64,000 nt of DNA, taken from positions 560,001-624,000 of the forward strand of contig CAJNDS010000835.1 in the NCBI GenBank assembly GCA_905221605.1, in the 5' to 3' direction. A program made the position numbers and the translations under genes. The notes beneath the pieces were generated by a model, which was not told where the DNA came from, did not search any database, and saw nothing but the letters and a program-made list of their open reading frames with translations. How positions within the stretch are numbered: the first letter of the stretch is position 1; each line of letters starts with the position of its first letter. Of this stretch, positions 1-11,982 are shown in pieces. This stretch comes from Symbiodinium natans. Taxonomy: Eukaryota; Sar; Dinophyceae; Suessiales; Symbiodiniaceae.

Positions 1-1389
1 CTTGGTCTCCGGCGCACCGGCGAGGCCTGTAGCGTTCGTGGCTACTGCCTCGATGAGACACTGGGGCGAAGTTAGAGCTGCGGGCTGCCATTTTGTTCCT
101 TTCAGTTTTGGGAGGGTTGGGTTGTTGTCCAGAGTGGAATGGCTGGTTTCTTCGAAAACGTCATGCCATCCGTATTTGGTCCCGACTTCGTCCCCTCAGC
201 TTAGCTTGTGTCAAGGGACGCCAGGTGGGACCTGAACAAAAACAGCGCTGTTGGCCCGCTTTCTTGAACAGATGTAGCGCAGTCGCTTCTGTTACTTCAG
301 GTGCTTCAAAGCACAATCCCTTTACAAAGGTCCCTCTTATGTAAGCCCTGTTGAAGCCCAAAACCCCCTAATTAGTCCCCAAACCCAAGATGATCTCAGG
401 GCGGGCCCGGCCGCCTGCATAGAAGGCTACTGCTTCTGCCCGAAGCTCAAAGAGTCGCGCCTATCCAGCTCCGAGTTCGTCTGGGGTTTTCTGGTTTTAG
501 AGTGTGGGGGGTAGGGCATAGGCATGTTTAGAGGAGTGCCATGGGACGACACAAGCTTAAACGTTCATGAGTCGACGTGCAGTTCCTTGACTTAGAAGCC
601 TGAATGCGGCTTCTCTTGCAGCTTGGCGCCTGTGTTATAGATTGGTGGCCTTGTCGTTGTTGAGAACAAAATTTGAGGTTTCGATTTAGCCTCTGTGCGC
701 CAAGATCGAAGCTCCTGAGGAGTGATTTTGAAGGAAGTTTCGGCGGCAACTTGTGGTTAGGTAATCTTTGTGGTCACATTCTGGTGGTCTCCGTTGAGTG
801 GGCTGATTGGAGCATGTGAGTTTTCAGGGAAAAAGATGTTCAGACGTCCCACGCCGAAGGTCTGGAGGGCTCCGTTTTTGAGAATGGCCGATGTACCGAG
901 CCCAAAATGGAGGGCGTCACCGGACCAAGTGACGGCGCAGGTCCAGGCCATGCTGTACCCTCGAAAACCCTCGTAGGGTGTATGGTTGTATAATGTTTAG
1001 GGCTCAGAGTGGAAGGGCTGCAGCATTACAGTGCTTTGAGGGTTCTAGGGCGCAGAATGTTTAGGGATTCAGGGGCGAAGGGCTGCAGCATTCGAGTGTT
1101 TTGAGGGTCCGACACCAGAGTCACCGGAACTCCCCAGGCATGGTCAAGCTGCGAATTTGAAAGCCCCAAACGGACGTAATCCTAAGCCCTAAGCCTGTGT
1201 GTCTCCTCTCGCTCTGTCCTGGATGCTCAGTTTTCGGGACCTTATGAGCCCAAGACTTGTGATCTTCTATACTACTATACCCTGTGTTACTATTCTGTAA
1301 TCCCTTTAGAAGGTGTCTGGACAGTAGAGGTTTTCAAGGTTCAGTTGGCTTTCAAGGTTCTCCAGAGAAACCTGGGCGAACCAACGTGC
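1..1389. other. Unassigned 5' flank
   Basis: I recognise no conserved protein motif in this stretch on either strand. Short open frames occur but look random. It may be the upstream intron or 5' region of the metallophosphoesterase gene that becomes recognisable after about 1.39 kb. Confidence 0.5.
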
Positions 1390-4300
1390 AGGTGAGAAGG
1401 ACAAGGAGGACGTGCCCCAAGTCGTGGAGGAGGCTACAACTACCACTGAAGAATATGCCATGCACTTAGCGCCCGATCAGATCTCAGGTTTGGGGGCAGC
1501 TTCGGGTTTAGGATTCTCGTGGGTATCTTGGGGAAGCCAGATGTACAATTCTCATGAAGGCGTGTCGGACCACAAGCTTGTACAAGCTTTTTTGCTTTTT
1601 TGTGCCCTAAGGCCCCCATTCGTTGGAGGATTCTTGGGGAAGTTCGGCCCCCCGAAGCACCGGAGCCAAACCCCAAACCCTAAACCCTAAACCCTAAACC
1701 CTAAACCCCAAACCCTGCCGCAGGGCAACGGCAGTTTTGCAAGTTCGTAGAGTCTGTATTCTGCACGCTGCCTGCACCACTCCCCTTCCAACACGGCCTC
1801 TGTTCAGAAGCATATTCATAGTTATCGTTACATGCATGTTTAGCTTTGCAGATCGAATTCCTTATGATTACTTTTGCACATTCCCTGCGCCCTCGGTCGT
1901 GCGGCTGATCTGCTAGGGAGTCCGGCACGAACAATAGCAGGAGACACCTGCAATCAGGTCCCTCGTTGAGGCCTATAGTCCTTCAAGAACCGCCCCCTAC
2001 CTGGAAACGCCCCCCCCCCCCCCCCCCCCCCCTAAACCCTAAACCCTAAACCCCAAACCCTCAAGCCGTCCTTCGTTCTATCAGATCAGCCCGGAAATCC
2101 CGGCCGAGGTCGAGCCGGAGGACCCGACTGAGGATCCGGACTGCAGCGACCAGATTGCGGGCACCGAGTGCCTCGAGGGCAGAGTTTGGCTGTTTTATTT
2201 AGGGTTTAGGGTTTAGGGTTCAGGGTTTAGGGTTTAGGGTGTATGGTGTATTCCATGAGTGCAAAAAGTGGTTTCGAGCATAAGACGGTAGCATTTCGCC
2301 CTTTAGTTACGGGGGTACTACAGACCCTCGAATACCTAAAGGTCAAACCCCTTCCTTTTAGAAAGCTCAGGCAAGAATGTCATATGCCCCGGCCCTTTCA
2401 CTGCAAGCTTGAGCAGGCTTAAGCATTTCGATAAACCTTGTCATTCAAGGAGCCGAAACCCTAAACCCTAAACCCTAAACCCTAAACCCTAAACCCTAAA
2501 CCCTAAACCCTAAACAAGACTTTCTCTCGAGGTGCTTCAAGAAGGTGAGGTGGGCCATGAGCGACGGGACCCATGGATGTTCGATGAAGTGAATTAGGCT
2601 TTTAGAGTGTCAGGGTTTAGGGTTTCGGGTTTCGGGTTTAGGGTTTTTGTGGCTGCCTCTTAAACCCTAAACCCTAACCCTAGAGGGGGCTGGGCCCCGA
2701 GTTCAACAGCTGTCAAAGACAGGTTCAGGGCTATTGGCACTTAGAATGCAGGCCGGGTTTGGAACAGCAAAGCCTTAGACCCATCAAACTCTAACACCCT
2801 CAGCCTTAAGGGTTTGAGGACTTGCGGGGGTAGCGTTTTGCGGCCAGAACCCTGACCCCTGTAAACCCTAAACCCCACAAGTCCCTGCAGAGTGGTAGCA
2901 GCAGAGTGGGTGGCAAAAACCCACTCAGCCCCAAATTCCCGCACGAGAACACCGATATCTAAGCTTTTCGGTTTCTGGCCCATCGGTGTATGTTATGTTC
3001 GCTAAACCCCACAAACCCATTTAAAGCCCTAAACACCCCTTAATGCCCTGCTGACATGAAACTGAGACGAACTCTTCCGAATGAATCCTTGCCTGCTTGT
3101 GCGAGTGCGAGCGTCGAAAGAACCCTAAGCAATTTTTCCTGTAGTCGTTTCTCTGATTGATCACGGCTGATGGACGTTTGCATCTCTGCAGTGTGGTTCC
3201 GAGGCTGCTAGCCAGGCGGCCAAAAAACCCCAAAACTCTTCCAGTGCTTTGGTTTGGCGGGCAGTACACAACAAATCCCTAAACCCTAAACCCTAAACCC
3301 TAAACCCCACTGCGAAGTCAGGATCTACGGGAACCCCGAGTGGTACAAGGGGCTGACGCCGCAGTCTCCTCCAAGCATGTTCCAGGAGCCTCTTAGTGGG
3401 CTGGTGGGTTCATAGGGTTGAAGGTTTGTTGGGGTTTATTTAGGCTTATTACTGTAGGGATTAAAAGGGTGTAGGTGAAAGCCTATGGCCTTCTTCGTTG
3501 CATGGGAGAGTTGCTTGGCGGTGTGAAGCGATGTTGCAACATGGGCTGTGGAGTTGCAAAGGCAAGCTCCACGCCGTGGTGCAACAGTCTTAGCGTTTGC
3601 GCATGTTCAGCGGAGCAGGTAGCGTGTCAGTGGCGGTAAGCACTTCGCCGCAAAGGAGCCATATGGTCGAGAAATTTTCCTAGGTAGGATAAGGGGGACC
3701 CTTAAAAGGGAACCCCTTCTTTACCCTCTTCTGGCTCTCTTAAACAGGGACCTTATTCAGAGGGTCTATATCCCCAAGGGTCCCCCCCAATCCTATCCCC
3801 TAGAACTAGTTCTGTAGAGAGTCGGAGATACGTTTGGCCGTCTTGCATGCAGGACAACTTGTACCGAGCAGGGGAGGGCGGCTGTCCCCGGCCTTGCACA
3901 GGCAGGCGAGGGCGGCGAGGGGCAGGTTAAGTTGCAGATGCGGCGGCGAGTACTGCAGTTCACCGTTCTGGTTTCTGCGGTCTCTAGGGGGTACTATATC
4001 CCCCCTGAGGAATTTCTTTGTTGTTTTGTTTTCATAAAACCCAAGAGGACATTAATAATGTTATTCGTTTTTAAGGTTCTAAGGAGTATAGTGTAGTGGC
4101 AGGGCAGGATTCGAGTTCGGGGTTCGGAAGGCCCCTGAACACCGCAGTCAGCAACCTTTCGCTTACAAGCAGCCCTGACATTGCCACAATACAGATTAAT
4201 TACCCTAACAACAACGCTCGTTTGCATCACTCTCATCATTTGATTCCCAATGTTGTGCTTGCATTGCTCTGGGAGGTGGACTTCCCGAAGATCCGTTCCC

Positions 4301-7300
4301 TGGCTTGGAGTTCTGGGTTGAGGATTCCCAGGCTCAGATAACTTACATAGCGTCGTCTTGAGGGAGTCTTCTGAGCATTTGGGTGGCATTGGATTGAGGG
4401 TGCAGAAAGACCAGTCTCCGTCGTCTGCTGACATGGCGATCGTAACTGCTCGACGAAGGCTGTGCATCAGACCGATTCTGACCGCGCATGTTCATCTGGC
4501 AGTTAGCTTCTTTTGTGTACGGAACCCTGTAAACCCCTAACAAACACACCCCTGAAAATCCTAGACCCTACAATTACCCTTAAAAGCCCTAAAACAACCT
4601 TAAATCCTAACACGAAGTGCCCCCTTGCTCCGACAGGCTCCACTTCCCCCACTCTGTCCTGACCAGAACGACGAGGGGCATCCGCCCTCCCAAGCATCCC
4701 TTTGAGTACAACGGGATCGAGTGGCCCACCATGAAGATCAAAGGCGCTTGAGCCAGGATTCCTAGGTTTCATGTGATCCCGTTTGGCCTTATGCTGGGTT
4801 TGAGAGATGACCTTGCAGGATCTTTACCTAGGAACCTGTTTTTGACGGCTGAAAGGGCCAGTGCAGCTCTTGTGAAATCTTGTAAAGAGAGCAGTCTCGT
4901 GTGTTGGACAGAACAGCCTTGTCCAACCCCCTCTCCGCAATGACAGGAATGAATACGCATGTCTTCGTAGTTGGCGACTGGGGCGGCCTGGCGGGTACCC
5001 TCCCGCACAACAGCCAGATCATCCAGCACCTGAGCCGAGTTGTGTTTTTTTGCGGCTATTGTCCTACAACCCCTCAAGTCGACCTGTTTTTGACCTGTTC
5101 AGGACTATTCCTTCTTATGCTATGCTAGGAAGGTTATGAAGACCGAGGTACAAGGGCGGACAGACGATGGGTCCTCACGTCATGGGCCGATATCGCACCG
5201 ATGCCAAGACACACGACCTCTCTTGCTCCACCCCGGAACCTTGGTAATGTACTAGTCAGTAGGGGGTCGGATTAAATAGAAATGGTATTCCCTTAGGGTC
5301 CCTTTTCGAATTATGCTACAATAACCCCCCAATAGTTCTTGAGGCCCCTATAGTATTCTTGTTTTTGCCCTCCGTGCAAAGTGCCGACTAGTGCAGTTTC
5401 TCCGTGGTCACTTCGACACTTGTCCTGTGAAGGAGATGTCGGACTGCTTTGCCACGAACGGTACAAAATGCCCGGCACGATGTGGATGGATCGAAGAGAT
5501 TGACACCAGAGCGCAGCACCTGGTGGCAGAGCAAATGATCAAGCGTGCTAAGGCCCGGGGCTGTTCCAAGCTGGGCCAGCTTCGACATGCACTTGGGGGC
5601 GGGGGTAGTTAACCTTTACGTAACCACTTTTGGTTATATATTGTAATCCGATTAGAAATAACAGGTTATTTTTTTTGGGCTGGGGTGTTCTTCAGCCCCC
5701 AAGTTGCAGAGGGGAGCGGGACAGTCTGTTGAGCGCCGTGCTTTGTTTTTGGCCCTTGAGCACTCCAGATGAACAACCCCGACTACCTTCTGAACGTCGG
5801 GGACAACTTCTACTGGGGCGGCCTCTTTGGCAAATGTGGGGAAACACCCATGTCAAAAATCAACGACATCACCCGCGCGCAGTTCAACTGGATTTTTGAG
5901 AATGTCTACAAAGGGCCTGGACTGGATGGAAAGTCGGCTGCCCAGCTAGGTGCATGTCCCAACGATCCTCCGTCCTTAATAGGGAGCCCGGATATTTTGG
6001 GACTCGGAACTGGGGATGTTCCACCTTTTTACTAACAGTCCTTGATAGGGATTAGAATAGGGGGTACGATAGTCCCTGTTACTATGAGGGGGGAGCATCC
6101 CAACTCGGAACCCTCAGTCCCTCAACTTCCCTTAGTTGCTCCTCGTGTTTGCTGTCGCCATTTTCCGAGGTTGCTAGAGGTTTCTATTTTCTGGGAGTTG
6201 TGTGCCATAGCTGCTGGCACCTCCGCAGGCCAAATTGAACCCTGCAGGTGTAGCTACAGCTCCAATACCTATGAAGGCCTATATAGACCACAAGCCCCCC
6301 AAAAAAACCTAAGTCCTATCTACCTCCCTAGGCGGCCGAAAGCTTCGTTGGCTTTGGGATCCGCATATACCCTAACCTACATACCCTGAAGCCCTCAAGC
6401 TTTAACCCCCTTTTTCTGGCTCGCTTTCTTGATATGTGCCGGCGTTCCAGTACCTTCCGCGTGGTTGTGCCTGCTGAGGCCATGGCTCAGCGTGCTTGGC
6501 AATCACGACTGGGGAGGCACGGACTCTCTTCTTGTGGGGTTTTTAGGGACTAGGGCAGAAAGGGGGATTTAGGACTTCAGGGCAGGGCTTCAGGTATGTC
6601 GTCGGAGAGGGGCCCCCGCTGCTAAATGAGGGATCTCCTCGTGGTACTGGGACAGGTTCCCTCAGATATCAGAGGCAGGCATTTAAGGCAATCAGTTGCA
6701 GCACCTACGAAATGGAGACTTGAAACCGAAAAGAAACTTGAGAGGAAGGGGGTAGGTTTTCGTATTCGTGCTGCCCAGGTGTGCCCCCACCTGGCCCTCT
6801 CTGCAAGTTGCAGAGGGATGGAGCTTGACTGATACGTATATGGTATGCACGCTTATGCACACATATGTAGCAGAGATAGATCTTATGGATCAATACATAA
6901 ACACCCAAATATGAACATACACACACATCATACATTTAAGTATGTATATATATATATATACATATGGATGTACATGTAGTTTATATATACATATATATAT
7001 ATGTATATGTCTCTGGCCGACATGGGCCCCTAACTTAGAACAGCCTGCCGGCGCGCATGCCCCACGGTAGGCCGTGAGATGGATGCTGCGTGGGATCAGT
7101 CACTCCTTTGCACCTGACGTGGACTTGGAGGGGGGGGGGGGGCTTGGGGGCACTAAAGCATAGGGCTAGAGCCACGGAAAGTGTGTCACGCTCATTGCTT
7201 CAGGGTTTGCTGCCCAGGTCCTGGTACATCGTGCTGAAAGTTAGGATGCTGCCGCTGTATGCCAGCGTCGGGGTGAACTGGGTAGGTGAACTGGGTAGCT

Positions 7301-10300
7301 CAGCACTCACTAGGCTAGCTGTCAAGTCTGCTGGTGTCTGAGGCAAATCGCATACACCTGGGCCAGCAAGCGCTGGGTCCTTCCAGCCTCTCCGCACAGA
7401 CTTGGTCTTAATCCTCACTGGTCAGGACAAAGAAGACCAGCTGTCTGCTAGTGGAATGTGTTTCCCAGTGTTTCCCACAAGAAAGGCATTTCGTAAGAGG
7501 GAAACACTCTGCTACTGTACCTCTAGAGGCCTGAGAAATGTGGGCCTTGCAGCCACAGGCTTGGGAAAACTCCCCTGACTAACGGCTTTCATAGCAAGCC
7601 GCAAGCCTGGGTGAGGGCCTTCCAGGTGCTCCTGAGGCAAGGTGCTTCTGAGGCAGGGGGGGGTTATCCAAGGGACTATCCAAGCGCCTTTTTCTCTCCA
7701 GGTGCATGCACTATAGATCCCCAAGCAACTCGAAAGCCGTTAGGGACATCCTCAGCGCAGGCTGCATCTCGTGGTCGAGCAACTAAGGCTCCTTACTGGA
7801 TGCAGAAGGTCGAATATGTAGACCAGGGCTACACCGTCGACATCTTCATGATCGACTCCAACATTGAGGATGCTGATGAGGATGTGACGCTGAGCCCAAC
7901 ATGGGCATATGTGCAACATTCTAGCATGCTTCATGATTCGTCTATGCTCGTACTGGCTCGTACCGCCCGTCTTTCAGCTCACAGCAGATCTGTACCCAAA
8001 GCCCTGACTCAGGAATTCCAACCCAGAGCACAACATCTGCGGTGCTGCGCACAACCCTCCAGGCTCTACGTGCTCCAAGGTCGGCGGGCCTTCCAGACGC
8101 CCGGCGCACGGAGTTTCTTCGATGGCCTACCACCCTTTCCGTAGATTAAGCCCGAAAACCTGTTTGGGGTCCAGGGCTTTACGAATTTCGGTTCACATGA
8201 CATGAGGGAGAATCGCGAGGTGATGGGGTTTAAGAGACACCAGGCGAGGAAGCTAAGCTTGCGCGTTCAGGGAGACTGTCCGCTGAAACTCTTGGGGGCC
8301 TCAGAGCCCTAACCTTGAACCACGACGAATCCCTTGAAGACCCTAAACCCTAAACCCTAAACCCAGGATTGATCCTTTTTCCCCCTGGGGTTCTCCAACA
8401 CAAGCTACCACTCATGCAGCCCAAAGCTATTCCAATCCTTGCATGTAGAAGTACCCCTGATGTTCGGAGGCCCCCCGACTTGAAAAAGAGGGGCCCGGCC
8501 CGTAACAAAATGTCAGCCAGAAGCCGGGCCCCGAACCTGAGCATGAACTGCAAAGTTGGGTTCATCGACCCCATGTGCGACTTGTACCATAAAGGGCTTA
8601 GGGTTTAGGGTTTAGGGTGCAGGTTGGTTTCGGGGGTGCAATGTGGCTATGTCCAGGACAGGAGGCCAAGTAATCATGTAGGGCAAGACAGAGACTCAGA
8701 AATGGACAGAGGACAGAGATAACATACGATTGCATACACATACACATATCATGTACAAAAACATATATGCAAATATGCATGATGGTTATATTGTGATACA
8801 TGTTTTTTGTATTATGACACGGAGAGTGTGAGAGAGCGAGCAAGAGGGAAAGAGAGACAGAAAGGATAAAAGTAAATAATAACATGAAAAAGAAGGAAAT
8901 AAATACAAACGAAAGAAAATAAAAAAATCAAAGAAAGAAGAATAAAGAGAAACACATGTTTAACAATAACAACCAAGCGACTTTGACTTTTTGACTTTGA
9001 AGTCGCAGAACCGTCCCCTGGTCCCATGCGCGGCGACGACAAGTCCCATATGGACGCGGCTGACTGGAGCTGTGGCAAGCCACATCGCCAAAGGTGACAA
9101 ACTGAAAGCCATGCTATCAACTGAAAAGAACTAGGAGCAGATCCGGCGACGCTTACTACACTAAAAAAAGTGCGAAAGAGAGAGAGAGAGAGAGAGACAG
9201 TGAGAGCGACAGTGAAAGAGAGAGTGAGCTTGAAATGCTGGGCCGGGTTCCTGCCCATCACGCGCCCTCCGACACCAGCGGGAGATTCAAACTCCCGCGG
9301 GAAAGCATCGGTCCGTAGATGTGTTTCATGAGATCCGAGCACTCGACATCACATTCCTTCTCTCAGGCATCCACGAGTGCCACAACTGGTTCCAGAAGCT
9401 TTGGGACGAGGGAGCCGAGTGGGACGCTTTGAGGAACTCAGGGGTAGAAGTGGGGAGTAGATATGAGTAGGCACTCGGAACATAAATAAAAATACCTGTG
9501 AGAAGAGTCCTTCACAGAGGGGTCGCAAGCTTCGGAGAGTTGAGGAAGCTCGTGAACTAAAGTTCTTGTGAAGCATCACTGCCGGGCCATGTCGCACAAC
9601 GATGCACATTGTAGTGGTGCAGCATGGATGTGTGATTTCCTGATCATTCGCGACATGGTTGTTGCAGGGCAGTAGTCGTGGCAAGGTACAGTTAGTATTT
9701 GCAGTCCCTGCCACCATGGGTAGTCCAAGGCAACGGAGAAGCTAAAGAACTCCGACGCGCAGTGGCAAATCATGGCCTCTTGGATTTGAGGAGGATTGGG
9801 CCTCCCGCGCAGTGCAGGTGAGAAGTGCAGGGGTATCCGGGCGCCCTAAACCCTGAACCCGAAACCCCAAAGAGTGTGTGCCTTGCAATGGCTTGTCCGA
9901 GCGTGAGCGATTAAACCCTGAGTGCTGAAAGAGAGCAGCTCTTCTTGTCCACACACCCGAGGTCACACATTTTCCATGCGGGCATAAGGCCAAGTACTAC
10001 AAGGAGCAGCTGTGAACTCACTCAAAACTCATTCCCTTTCAGAGGCATAAGAAGAACAGCGATGAGTAAATGTTAGCGATGATGGTCAGTGTTTCATTCT
10101 CCCTCTCTCTCTCTCATATATATTTATATTTATATGAATTTGATTGCAATAAGATTCCTATATTTAGTTATAAATAGATTTGTATGCAATGTACTTCTAG
10201 CCGAGCATCAGTCGAGGATAGTAATCCGGCCTTAGATCCAGGAGCTGCACTTGAAGTACGGGCTTGATATGCTTCTTGGAAAACGAAGTGCTCTGGGGTG

Positions 10301-11947
10301 TACAATGAGCCCTAAACCCTAAACCCTAAACCCTAAACCCTAAACCCTAAACCCTAAACCCTAAACCCTAAACCCTAAACCCTAAACCCTAAACCCTAAA
10401 CTAAACCCTAACAATGTGATTCGTCCAAGAAGTCTCCGAAGTCCCGGAGTGAGGAGGTTGTAGAGGGTCCTAGAATAAACTATATCCCCCTTGGGAATCA
10501 TTTTGTGTTTTTCTTTATATAGAACCCAAGAGGGCATTAAACATATGATTTTTGTTAAGGTTCTAAGGGGAGTATAGTAAAAGGTTTCTCTACCTTGTGG
10601 TCATTAGTGATGGAAAGGGGTGCCTCGGCCAAGACACGGCGACCAAGAGTGAACAGCCAGCTTTCCACAGCTGAGGCTGGTGACCGGCCACGCTCACTAT
10701 CAGATGATGTACTGGTCTCCGGCACTTCGTCCCAGCTTACGGGATTTGCGGTTCGACGTTGGGTGTCATGTTTTTCGTGGACACGAAAACCATGCGGAAG
10801 TCGACGGCAAAAGAGCGCACGGTTGGAAATGACCAGTCCTGCTTTTCGCATGCAATGCAGGCATCTCCATCTGTCAATTTCTCTCGACGTCTGTCTGCCT
10901 ATCTTGCTAGGATTTATGAGAAATTAATCCTCTTTGTATAAACATGTTTTATGCGTCTGTAGCTGTGCATGTGTATGTACACATAGGTGCATGTGTGTAT
11001 ATGTACAAGTTATTTGCATATGGAAATGCATACGTTTTACATGGTCAATGCGCGGCTTGCAGCTGCCATCGGGATAAATGTAGTCGTTGGGCCAGCATGG
11101 GTCAAAGGAAACACGGCCATACTTTGTTGACCTGCAACCCCATTACGAATAGGGTTTCTGGTTGTTTAGCCTATGCCTTCAAGCCGTACTAAAGCCTGAA
11201 GTGCAAGGCTTGACAGACGCGGGCAGTCGTCTTGTCATGGGGTGGTACACATGACGCCCTGCCCCTACTAAGGCTCACACACCCCAACCCTTCAGCTCGT
11301 GAGAGCTTGCGCCGGTTGTGAGAGTCGAATTTTCAACATTCCTTTCTCTTCAACAAGTCAGTGCGCCCGTTTTTTGGGAGGAACTTTACGCCCTAAGCCC
11401 TATACACCACAGTGCTCGACCAAGCTTCCGATGGCTACTTGGAGTGCAAACTCCGAAAGCCCTGAATTCTGAAACCGTAAGAGGTCGTGAACTTGGGGCT
11501 TAGGCTGCAAATCTTCAAGGACCTGATGTTGGGGCACCTGTAGCCCTTTCAAAAGCCCACCGAAGAACCATTTTCGCCCTCGGCAACTCATCCAGAATCT
11601 TAACGGTGAAATCTCTACCTGCGCATTCAAGCGATGCGCCTTGAACTCAGGAGAAGCACAAAAAAAACTTATTAAAAAGCAATACCCCTAAACCCTAAAC
11701 CCTAAACCCTAAACCCTAAACCCAAAAAGCAGTGCAGTCTGCCTTGAACCGAACTCAGGAGAAGATCGGCGGGCTCACCTGCTTCATCAGTGGCGGAGGG
11801 GGCGGCATCACGTCGGAGAACAACGTTGAGCCGGACAACGACAATGACCACCAGCACCTTCGCTTTAGTCAGTATATATATATATATATATATTGAAATC
11901 AACCAATCTATATGTATATATATACAAAAGTGTAAGTATATATATAT

Positions 11948-11982
<35 letters not shown>

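Noticed and set aside
10309-10411. Chromosome end (true telomere)
   Set aside because: Unique and coding sequence continues on both sides, and tracts occur in both orientations throughout.
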